Below, one piece after another: positions 34,155-42,946 of a DNA stretch of 64,000 bases (within the stretch, counting starts at the first letter, position 1; every line of letters begins with the position of its first letter). The notes under the pieces were generated by a model that did not search any database, was not told the DNA's origin, and saw only the letters and a list, made by a program, of their open reading frames with translations. Made by a program: the position numbers and the translations under genes. The stretch is from Proteus vulgaris. GTDB taxonomy: Bacteria > Pseudomonadota > Gammaproteobacteria > Enterobacterales > Enterobacteriaceae. The stretch is taken from contig NZ_CP047345.1 in NCBI RefSeq assembly GCF_011045815.1, positions 1 through 64,000 of the forward strand, in the 5' to 3' direction.

Positions 34155-35015
34155 ATGCATACGCGGAAGGCAATAACGGAGGCGCTTCAAAAACTCGGAG
34201 TCCAAACCGGTGACCTCTTGATGGTGCATGCCTCACTTAAAGCGATTGGTCCGGTCGAAGGAGGAGCGGAGACGGTCGTTGCCGCGTTACGCTCCGCGGT
34301 TGGGCCGACTGGCACTGTGATAGGATACGCGTCGTGGGACCGATCACCCTACGAGGAGACTCTGAATGGCGCTCGGCTGGATGACGAAGCCCGCCGTACC
34401 TGGCTGCCGTTCGATCCCGCAACAGCCGGGACTTACCGTGGGTTCGGCCTGCTGAATCAATTTCTGGTTCAAGCCCCCGGCGCGCGGCGCAGCGCGCACC
34501 CCGATGCATCGATGGTCGCGGTTGGTCCGCTGGCTGAAACGCTGACGGAGCCTCACGAACTCGGTCACGCCTTGGGGGAAGGATCGCCCGTCGAGCGGTT
34601 CGTTCGCCTTGGCGGGAAGGCCCTGCTGTTGGGTGCGCCGCTAAACTCCGTTACCGCATTGCACTACGCCGAGGCGGTTGCCGATATCCCCAACAAACGG
34701 TGGGTGACGTATGAGATGCCGATGCTTGGAAGAGACGGTGAAGTCGCCTGGAAAACGGCATCGGATTACGATTCAAACGGCATTCTCGATTGCTTTGCTA
34801 TCGAAGGAAAGCCGGATGCGGTTGAAACTATAGCAAATGCTTACGTGAAGCTCGGTCGCCATCGAGAAGGTGTCGTGGGCTTTGCTCAGTGCTACCTGTT
34901 CGACGCGCAGGACATCGTGACGTTCGGCGTCACCTATCTTGAGAAGCATTTCGGAACCACTCCGATCGTGCCTCCGCACGAGGCCGTCGAGCGCTCTTGC
35001 GAGCCTTCAGGTTAG
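34155..35015 (+). CDS. aac(3)-IId: Aminoglycoside 3-N-acetyltransferase AAC(3)-IId
   Basis: 286 residues from ATG 34155, after GAGGAGAT. Antibiotic NAT family; the first residues MHTRKAITEALQKLGVQTGD fit the IId variant rather than IIa. Acetylates gentamicin and tobramycin. Followed by tmrB at 12 bp, the usual arrangement. Confidence 0.95.
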   Translation: MHTRKAITEALQKLGVQTGDLLMVHASLKAIGPVEGGAETVVAALRSAVGPTGTVIGYASWDRSPYEETLNGARLDDEARRTWLPFDPATAGTYRGFGLLNQFLVQAPGARRSAHPDASMVAVGPLAETLTEPHELGHALGEGSPVERFVRLGGKALLLGAPLNSVTALHYAEAVADIPNKRWVTYEMPMLGRDGEVAWKTASDYDSNGILDCFAIEGKPDAVETIANAYVKLGRHREGVVGFAQCYLFDAQDIVTFGVTYLEKHFGTTPIVPPHEAVERSCEPSG

Positions 35016-35027
35016 AGGCCGTCGACA

Positions 35028-35570
35028 ATGATAATCTGGATCAACGGACCTTTCGGCGCCGGAAAGACGACGCTCGCTAAGCGGCTGCGCGATCGGCGTT
35101 CCAAATCGCTGATCTTTGACCCCGAGGAAATCGGGTTCGTGGTGAAAGAAACGGTCCCCATGCCAGCGAGCGGAGACTATCAGGATCTCCCCTTGTGGAG
35201 GGGACTTACGATCGCGGCGGTCAGGGAGATTCGAAGGAATTACTCGCAGGACATCATCATCCCAATGACGCTCGTGCACCCGGACTATCTGACTGAGATA
35301 CTCGACGGGGTAAGGCGGATCGACGATCAGCTGCTGCACATCTTTCTGACGCTCAACGAGGACCTATTGCGTCACCGGATCGCGAACCAGACCATGCATC
35401 CTGACCCGAATCGAAATGCGGAGATTCGAGAGTGGCGATTAGCGAATGTCGCCCGATGCTTGGCCGCAAGGGAACGGCTTCCATGCACAACCCGTGTTCT
35501 CGATAGTGGTGCACACACCAGCGATGAACTCGCAGCGATGGTGCTCGACGGAATCGATGGGCGCACCTGA
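35028..35570 (+). CDS. tmrB: Tunicamycin-resistance protein TmrB
   Basis: 180 residues with an N-terminal Walker A, GPFGAGKTT, near residues 7-15. TmrB is an ATP-binding protein that confers tunicamycin resistance in Bacillus and regularly accompanies aac(3)-II. Confidence 0.93.
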   Translation: MIIWINGPFGAGKTTLAKRLRDRRSKSLIFDPEEIGFVVKETVPMPASGDYQDLPLWRGLTIAAVREIRRNYSQDIIIPMTLVHPDYLTEILDGVRRIDDQLLHIFLTLNEDLLRHRIANQTMHPDPNRNAEIREWRLANVARCLAARERLPCTTRVLDSGAHTSDELAAMVLDGIDGRT

Positions 35571-35663
35571 TCGCCTTCGACGCCTGCGCAAAGCGTAGCG
35601 CGAGGGTGGCGGGCTCACGACCAAACGCCCAGAGGTCGATCATCGCAGGGATGTTTGGCTTTG

Positions 35664-35962
35664 TGGTGCGGACGACGGGACTCGAACCCGTACTCTCACA
35701 GAGAAGCAGATTTTCGTACCACCTCGACTTTCGCCGCCGTCTGATGACGTTCGTGGTCTGGACTGTCCCTTCGCCATTGCCCGAAGGCTTTAGGCGCCGC
35801 CCGTCCAGTCTCTACACCTTCCCCCGAAGGGGCTTGGCTCGGGATTGGCTTAGGGTATTGCCCGTTAGCGTTCCCCGACTTTGAGCGGTTCTACTCCGCG
35901 GATTTCCCCGCGGGCACTCCAATTTTAAAGTCTGCTGCGTCTACCGATTTCGCCACGTCCGC
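35664..35962 (-). tRNA. tRNA-Leu(UAA) interrupted by a group I intron
   Basis: Reading leftwards from 35962: acceptor stem GCGGACG pairing with CGTCCGC, discriminator A and encoded CCA ending at 35664. The D-arm is GCG...CGC. The anticodon stem GCAGA/TCTGC closes the loop CTTAAAA (anticodon TAA) once 35715-35927 is removed. A class II variable arm CTCT-GTG-AGAG and a T-arm ACGGG/CCCGT complete it. The gene lies downstream of tmrB on the opposite strand. A tRNA with an intron is very unusual on a resistance plasmid. Confidence 0.9.
35715..35927 (-). ncRNA. Group I self-splicing intron in tRNA-Leu(UAA)
   Basis: 213 nt, inserted after U34 of the anticodon, the site used by cyanobacterial and plastid tRNA-Leu introns. 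The 5' exon ACTTT can pair with internal guide GGAGT, leaving a U-G pair at the splice site, and the last intron base is G. Core elements are recognisable: the Q-like ACGGGCAATACCCTAAGCC, the R-like GTAGAGACTGGACGG, and the P7 partner ACAGTCCAGACCACG. No ORF inside. Splicing activity is inferred. Confidence 0.88.
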
Positions 35963-36051
35963 CTTTTTTCGCCGTTCCTAGCGCTCGTGCGATGCACCTA
36001 TGTTGCACCTAGCGCCGAATCGTTCTTCGTCATCCTGAAAAACCACGTCTC

Positions 36052-36255
36052 CTAAAGCCTTGCATAGCTTATCTTTTCTCCACCACGAACTTTTTTGTGG
36101 GATGGTAGAAAAAAAGACTTTTTAAGTCCGCTGGCTTGCCAGGCCTTGTTAGCTTGTACGGTCATGGTTATCGGGTAAAGAATATTGACGGCATCGCTGG
36201 TGTCGGTGGCTGAAAAGCCGGCTCCCATCAGGGCAATAGCCATTTCAGATGCAGG
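36052..36255 (-). pseudogene. Fragment of an unrecognised gene
   Basis: A minus-strand frame reads EMAIALMGAGFSATDTSDAV and on to a proper stop. It joins abruptly near 36255 to a plus-strand frame, so it is probably an N-terminally truncated remnant. The interval 35963-36051 holds only the tRNA upstream region. Confidence 0.4.
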
Positions 36256-36494
36256 CGTACAGGGCAATGGTCAACAGCTACAGCCTGTCTGACGATTCCG
36301 GCGTCATGGCTGCGGCGGCTATCACGCATTTTTTGTTCGGTCAGGCGGTGTTTTCGTACCTCAATGGTTGGAGCGTGTTGAGCGGACCTGGTACAGGTTT
36401 GGACAGCACGGGCTGCAAATACGCAAGGGATTTAATGGGCCTGGTGGCGTTCACGGCTTTTATCGTGACGTTTCTGTTCAGGGGCTACTCATAA
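36255..36494 (+). pseudogene. Fragment of a small membrane protein gene
   Basis: An open frame (YRAMVNSYSLSDDSGVMAAA..., then VFSYLNGW and GLVAFTAFIVTFLFRGYS) with a hydrophobic C-terminus. It looks like the 3' part of an integrative-element membrane protein, but I cannot confirm the family. Confidence 0.4.
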
Positions 36495-36544
36495 TCTCGT
36501 GGCTCGGCGGTTCCCGGCACACCATGACAGTAAGGAAGGACCCT

Positions 36545-37681
36545 GTGTCTCAACTCTCCCAGCTTCGAAGCCCCGCCGCCGTGCAGGCTGCCATCGATGA
36601 GTTCGTGCAACTGGGCCGCACGAAATTCCTGGCGCGCCACGGCTACGGCAAGTCCCGCGACTTCCTGGTACGTGATCCGAAGACCGGCACCGATTGCGAT
36701 TCCAAGGCCATCGCCGGTGTGGCCTTCGGCAAGCAATTTCCCGAGCAGGGCCCGCTCACTGCTGACAGCTTCTCCGGTGGCGAGACGACCGTCGTTCCGG
36801 CGCTGACGCGGCTCGGGTTTCGCATCATTCGCATCGGCGAAGACTGGTCCGAAGAAGAGGTCCTGGCCACGGTCGAAGACTATTTCGACATGCTGCGTGC
36901 CGAGGCGGCTGGGGAGCCGTACCACAAGTCCGAGCACAACCAGGCACTGCGCCAACTGCTGAACGGTCGCAGCAAGTCTTCAGTCGAGCTCAAGCACCAG
37001 AACATTAGCGCCGTACTCGATGCCCTGGGCCTGCCCTATATCAACGGCTACAAGCCACGCGGCAACAGCCAACTGCTGCTGCGTAAATCCGTACACGCCT
37101 ACGTTCTGGAACATCAGCAGACGGTCGGCGCTCTTGTCGATGCCCTGGAGGAGGTAAAACTTCCGGGTGACAAAACCTACCGAGCGGCTTTGGTAGAACC
37201 ACCCGCCCGTGAAGTGCTTGTGCGTACCCCGGCATCTCTACGGCAACGCCTACCGCGAAAGTTCGATTATGCCGCTCGCGATGAAGCCAACCGCAAGCTG
37301 GGCCGGGCAGGGGAGCAGTGGGTGATTGGCTACGAACAGCAACGCCTGACCGAGCTCGGCCACCCAGAGCTTTTTCAGCGGCTGGATTGGGTGTCCGACA
37401 CCCAGGGAGACGGTGCGGGGTTCGACATCCTGTCGTTCGAAGAGGACGCCCATGAGCGCTTCATCGAGGTGAAAACCACCAATGGCGGGGTAGGCTCGTC
37501 TTTCTTGGTCAGCCACAACGAACTCGAATTCTCCAAGGAGGCGGGCGATCAATTCCATCTGTATCGCGTGTTCCAGTTTCGGGACGGTCCGCGCCTGTTC
37601 ACGCTACCCGGCGACCTCAGCCAACATGTGCATCTCAAGCCGACGGACTACCGGGCGAGTTTCCGGAGTTTGGTGGGGTAA
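36545..37681 (+). CDS. DUF3883-domain protein
   Basis: 378 residues from GTG 36545, which follows AAGGAAGG; ATG 36524 is an alternative. The C-terminal 120 residues match DUF3883, a restriction-endonuclease-like fold: EQWVIGYEQQRL, then GAGFDILSFEED...FIEVKTTNG, then LVSHNELEFSKE. The conserved D..E.K pattern suggests a nuclease-type core. Such proteins often occur in defence loci. Here it is alone between gene remnants and an IS. Confidence 0.78.
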   Translation: MSQLSQLRSPAAVQAAIDEFVQLGRTKFLARHGYGKSRDFLVRDPKTGTDCDSKAIAGVAFGKQFPEQGPLTADSFSGGETTVVPALTRLGFRIIRIGEDWSEEEVLATVEDYFDMLRAEAAGEPYHKSEHNQALRQLLNGRSKSSVELKHQNISAVLDALGLPYINGYKPRGNSQLLLRKSVHAYVLEHQQTVGALVDALEEVKLPGDKTYRAALVEPPAREVLVRTPASLRQRLPRKFDYAARDEANRKLGRAGEQWVIGYEQQRLTELGHPELFQRLDWVSDTQGDGAGFDILSFEEDAHERFIEVKTTNGGVGSSFLVSHNELEFSKEAGDQFHLYRVFQFRDGPRLFTLPGDLSQHVHLKPTDYRASFRSLVG

Positions 37682-37715
37682 AGGCAGGGTTCTGTTGAGC
37701 CGAATGGCTGTGTGC

Positions 37716-39330
37716 GGCCGATTCTGTTGAAAAAGTAGCGGCCTCCCCATGCCGTTGGCAAAATTGCTTTGTCAGCGAGCGTGGGGGCGAACAGCATGAT
37801 GGGACAGTTACCGGGAGGACAGCAGCGCCTGTTCTACTCGTTCAATCTGGAAGATCACGTCCCGGCCCAACATCTCCTGCGCAGCATCGACCAGTGCTTG
37901 GATCTCAGTGATCTACGTGCCTACCTGGCAGATTTCTATAGCCCCATCGGGCGTCCCTCGATTGACCCGGAGTTAATGGTGCGCATGCTGGTCGTCGGCT
38001 ACTGCTATGGCATTCGTTCCGAGCGGCGATTGTGCGAAGAGGTGCACCTGAACCTGGCCTATCGCTGGTTCTGCCGGTTGGGTCTGGAAGACGAAGTCCC
38101 CAATCACTCGACCTTCTCGAAGAATCGCCATGGGCGTTTTCGTGACAGCGATCTATTCCGCTGGTTATTCAATGAGGTGCTGCGGCGCTGCATGGCAGCC
38201 GGCCTAGTCAAGGGTGAAGGTTTCGCCGTCGACGCCAGCATCATTAAGGCGGATGCCAGCCGGCAACGTGGGGTGGCGGGAGATGAGGTCGATTGGAACG
38301 ATCCAAAGCTCAGCAGCCGCGCAGTGCGCGAGTACCTCGAAGCCCTTGATGAAGAGGCGCTGGCTGAGGCTCTTCCCAAGAAAATTTCGCTCACTGATCC
38401 TCAGTCCCGTTGGACAGCAGCGCCAGGTGGCCCGGCCTTTTTTGCCTACTCCACGAATTACCTGATCGACACTGAGCACGGTGTGATCATGGACGTGGAA
38501 GCTACCCCGGCGCACCGTACCGCCGAAGTCGATTCGACTAGGACGATGGTCGAGCGTGTCGAGGCGCAGTTCGATCTCACACCGGAACGCCTTATCGGCG
38601 ATACCGCTTATGGCACCGCCCCGATGCTGGCCTGGATGGTCGAAGAAAAGGACATCGAACCGCATGTGCCGGTGTGGGACAAGACCGAGCGCAAGGACGA
38701 CAGCCTCTCCAGTAACGACTTTCACTGGAGTCAGGACGCCAATGAATATCGCTGCCCAGCCGGCAAACCGCTACGCAGTGAATGGCGCGCCTTCACCCAG
38801 CAAAGGTCGCGGGTAACTAAGGCCAAAACCGTCATTTACCGCTCCAGCCAAACCGACTGCGCCACCTGCCCGTTGAAAGCGAAATGCTGCCCCAACACGC
38901 CGAATCGGAAGATCGTCCGCAGCATCCATGAGGCTGCCCGCGACGTGGCTCGACGCATCGCCAAGACACCGGAGTACCTCGTCTCTCGCTGCGAACGAAA
39001 GAAGGTGGAGATGCTTTTCGCCCACCTCAAACGGATCATGAAACTCGACCGTTTACGACTGCGTGGCCTAACGGGTGCCACTGACGAATTCACCTTGGCT
39101 GCGATGGTGCAGAACCTGCGCCGCATGGCCAAGCTTTTGCCTCAAGGGCCACCGCTGACGGGATAGGTATGCCTGCTACGAGCAGAAACCCTCAAATTAA
39201 CCCTTAAACCTGAGCAAGGACGCTCAGTGAAACGCCGGAAGGCAACTTGAAGTGGCTTGCAGCCACTTCGACAGCAGGCACACCTGATCGGCAGGCTGCC
39301 GCTAAAGCTACTTTTTCAACAGAATCGGCC
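37716..39330 (+). mobile_element. IS1182-family insertion sequence (ISCfr1-like)
   Basis: 1615 bp bounded by 24-bp perfect inverted repeats starting GGCCGATTCTGTTGAAAAAG. The association with aac(3)-II and tmrB fits ISCfr1; the name is from memory. Confidence 0.85.
37796..39166 (+). CDS. IS1182-family transposase
   Basis: 456 residues from MMGQLPGGQQRLFYSF. DDE transposase with VDASIIKADASR, GDTAYG and a C-terminal block with CERKKVEMLFAHLKR carrying the Glu. A cysteine set CATCPLKAKCC sits before the last block, typical of this family. Confidence 0.93.
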   Translation: MMGQLPGGQQRLFYSFNLEDHVPAQHLLRSIDQCLDLSDLRAYLADFYSPIGRPSIDPELMVRMLVVGYCYGIRSERRLCEEVHLNLAYRWFCRLGLEDEVPNHSTFSKNRHGRFRDSDLFRWLFNEVLRRCMAAGLVKGEGFAVDASIIKADASRQRGVAGDEVDWNDPKLSSRAVREYLEALDEEALAEALPKKISLTDPQSRWTAAPGGPAFFAYSTNYLIDTEHGVIMDVEATPAHRTAEVDSTRTMVERVEAQFDLTPERLIGDTAYGTAPMLAWMVEEKDIEPHVPVWDKTERKDDSLSSNDFHWSQDANEYRCPAGKPLRSEWRAFTQQRSRVTKAKTVIYRSSQTDCATCPLKAKCCPNTPNRKIVRSIHEAARDVARRIAKTPEYLVSRCERKKVEMLFAHLKRIMKLDRLRLRGLTGATDEFTLAAMVQNLRRMAKLLPQGPPLTG

Positions 39331-39786
39331 GATTTGTGCCGGTCGTCAAGGACCGCTTCGGATCACTCTCAACCGGATCGCGGGCCAGCTGATTTGCTAA
39401 AACCCGCGCCAAACTCAACGAAGGATTTCGCATGATCCGTTTTTTTTGGCGATCACGCTCGGCCTGATGGTTGGCTGCTCGTCGAGTTCAAGTTCGATCT
39501 GATCAGTGAGCGGTAGCGCAAGTGGATCGCCTCAGCCAAGCAGCGTTGTTGCCGGCGGCCGGAAGAAAGCCTTGAACTAGTAGCGGAAAGGATGAAACTT
39601 TATTTTTACGATTCTCAGCATTTTCCAAGGTTGAGCGAAAATTAGGATGATACTTTAATGATTCCGGCCTCCATCCCCACAAAACGCTTGCAGATGGCAG
39701 AATTGAAATAAGTCATTGTTTTAAATGGATTTTTGCAGGAATTGCTACGTTGCAGGGTCCTGTAGTTAGGATGACACTTTATTTTC
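39331..39786. other. Mosaic remnant DNA with three AGGATGA-ACTTTA repeats
   Basis: No intact gene. Three direct copies of AGGATGANACTTTA lie at 39589-39602, 39644-39657 and 39768-39781, the last abutting Tn2-derived DNA. They could be transposase-binding sites at the end of a lost element. Confidence 0.5.
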
Positions 39787-39916
39787 CTCCCACAGGCCTC
39801 GTGATACGCCTATTTTTATAGGTTAATGTCATGATAATAATGGTTTCTTAGACGTCAGGTGGCACTTTTCGGGGAAATGTGCGCGGAACCCCTATTTGTT
39901 TATTTTTCTAAATACA

Positions 39917-39945
39917 TTCAAATATGTATCCGCTCATGAGACAAT
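39917..39945 (+). promoter_or_regulatory. P3 promoter of blaTEM
   Basis: -35 TTCAAA (39917-39922) and -10 GACAAT (39940-39945) at 17 bp spacing, the standard blaTEM-1 promoter. Confidence 0.85.
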
Positions 39946-39974
39946 AACCCTGGTAAATGCTTCAATAATATTGA

Positions 39975-40847
<873 letters not shown>

Positions 40848-40994
40848 CTGTCAGACCAAGTTTACTCATATATACTTTAGATTGATTTAAAACTTCATTT
40901 TTAATTTAAAAGGATCTAGGTGAAGATCCTTTTTGATAATCTCATGACCAAAATCCCTTAACGTGAGTTTTCGTTCCACTGAGCGTCAGACCCC

Positions 40995-41155
40995 AGCACC
41001 TGGTCGCTTTCAGCTGTAAGCGTCGCGGTTTCTGCCCGAGCTGTGGGGCGCGGCGGATGGCCGAAAGTGCCGCCTTGCTGGTTGATGAAGTACTGCCTGA
41101 ACAACCCATGCGTCAGTGGGTGTTGAGCTTCCCGTTTCAGCTGCGTTTCCTGTTT
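40995..41155 (+). mobile_element. Internal fragment of ISCR2 transposase gene
   Basis: 161 bp matching 46728-46888 of the complete ISCR2, in the plus orientation. It is bounded exactly by the Tn2 terminal repeat on the left and by the Tn5393 terminal repeat on the right. Confidence 0.92.
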
Positions 41156-41261
41156 GGGGTCGTTTGCGGGAAGGGGCGGAATCCTACGCTAAGGCTTTGG
41201 CCAGCGATATTCTCCGGTGAGATTGATGTGTTCCCAGGGGATAGGAGAAGTCGCTTGATAT
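41156..41261 (-). mobile_element. Tn5393 right end
   Basis: Begins GGGGTCGTTTGCGGGAAGGG, the terminal repeat of the strA-strB transposon Tn5393, and runs into the end of strB. It shows that the str genes came from Tn5393 and that this end entered ISCR2. Confidence 0.85.
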
Positions 41262-42097
41262 CTAGTATGACGTCTGTCGCACCTGCTTGATCGCGGCCGC
41301 GATAGCTAGATCGCGTTGCTCCTCTTCTCCATCCGCGTTCCAAGCTGCGGAAAGGCACCCATAAGCGTACGCCTGGTCGAGCAGGCGACGCGGATCGACG
41401 TCCAGCGCACGAGAGAATGCGTCCGCCATCTGTGCAATGCGTCTAGGATCGAGACAAAGGTCGTCTCTGTCAGCCGGATCGTAGAACATATTGGCGGCGC
41501 CAAAGCCCACTTCACCGACCAGACCGACGGGATCTATCACCAGCCAGCCGCGACTGGAGAACATGATGTTTTCATGATGCAGATCGCCATGTAGCCCACG
41601 CAGTTCCGAGGCATTGCTCATCATTTGATCGGCTATAATCGCCGCGTGGACGTAGTCAGTTTGACAACCTGCGTTTTGATCATCGCGCGCCCGCTGAAAC
41701 AAAGCTGCAAAGCGATCCCGGATCGGGAGAAGGGCAGAAGGCAGGGGTTCCTCAGATGCGGCATACAGCTTCGCCATTAGTTCCGCTGCAATTTCGGTCG
41801 CCTGGTAGTCGCCGTGCTCGGCAACGATGTGAGAGAGCATTCGCTCCCCGGCATATTCGAGCAACATCAGATTGTTCTCACGACCGAGCAACCGGACTGC
41901 TCCCTCCCATTGCGCCATACCAGATAGTCGGCCCCGCGCAGTTCATCAGCAATGTCTTCTATAGGTTTCAATCCCTTGACGATTGCAGGAGTCCTGTCTG
42001 GCAATGAAACTTTCCAAACGAGGCTGGAAAAGGTGTCCGCAATGAGAACAGGTTGCGAAACGTGCCAATGAGCAGGAAAAACAGGCGGCATGAACAT
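41262..42097 (-). pseudogene. aph(6)-Id: Streptomycin phosphotransferase strB (aph(6)-Id), frameshifted
   Basis: The gene spans 836 bp instead of the expected 837. Residues up to YLVWRNGR read in one frame; VRLLGRENN to the end reads in another. One G is missing from the G-run near 41920, in the codons for Arg-Gly. Both halves are otherwise normal. Either a real null allele or a homopolymer sequencing error. Confidence 0.9.
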
Positions 42098-42899
42098 CAA
42101 CCCCAAGTCAGAGGGTCCAATCGCAGATAGAAGGCAAGGCGTTCGCGGTCGGGGGCTTCGATCCCAATACATTGAATAGGACAGCGAAGGCGCGCTCTGC
42201 TTCATCTGGCGCTGCCCAGTTCTCTTCGGCGTTAGCAATCATGAGTGCCAAATCGGCATAGCGATCTGCTGTTCCGAGCCGCCCAAGGTCGATCAGACCC
42301 GTGCATTGAAGAGTTTTAGGGTCCACCATGAAGTTCGGCATGCAGGGATCACCATGGCAAACAACCATATCGGTGCGCTCTTGGTCGAGCCGCACCGGTA
42401 GCTCTCGTTCGACACGAGCCAAAAGATCGAGCTGCGGCGTACTCTTGTCCTCGTCCGGTAAGAAGTCGGGATTGACGGCATTGCGGGACACCACATCAAC
42501 GGCGCGTCCGAACATTCGCGACAGCCTGCGCTCAAACGGACATTGATCAACCGATAGGCTGTGAACAGCGCCAAGTTGCTGCCCCATTGACGGCCACGCT
42601 TTGAGCAAATCCGCTCCAGACAGATCAGCCGCCGGTACTCCCGGAATTGCCGTTATCACCAAGCATGCACCCTCCTGTTCCTCCTGCCAGTTGATCACCT
42701 CGGGGCAAGCCACACCTCGACCTTTGAGCCAAATGAGGCGGTCACGCTCTCCAGCGAGCTCACCGCGGCGGGAAGCAGGTGCGATTTTCGCGAAGGCATG
42801 CCCGTCACCACGTCGAAAAACAAAATCACCAGATTCTCCGCCTCTGACAGGCAACCAGTCAGAATGCGATTCACCAAAAAAAATATTAGTTCGATTCAA
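42097..42899 (-). pseudogene. aph(3'')-Ib: Streptomycin phosphotransferase strA (aph(3'')-Ib), frameshifted near the end
   Basis: 803 bp instead of 804. The first 245 or so residues, including the HGDPCMPN catalytic loop and IDLGRLGTADRYADLAL, are intact. One A is missing near 42155, in the codons for Gly-Ile, so the last 20 residues are replaced and translation stops at 42108. The native stop overlapping strB's ATG is still visible. Confidence 0.9.
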
Positions 42900-42946
42900 T
42901 GGAGGTTCCTTCAGTTTTCTGATGAAGCGCGGAGGTGGCTCAACTT

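Noticed and set aside
35606..35884. 92-codon ORF over the tRNA region
   Set aside because: It runs antisense through the tRNA and intron; base pairing explains the sequence better than coding.
36368..36544. N-terminal extension of the DUF3883 protein
   Set aside because: The extension overlaps another frame and lacks a ribosome binding site; GTG 36545 after AAGGAAGG is better.
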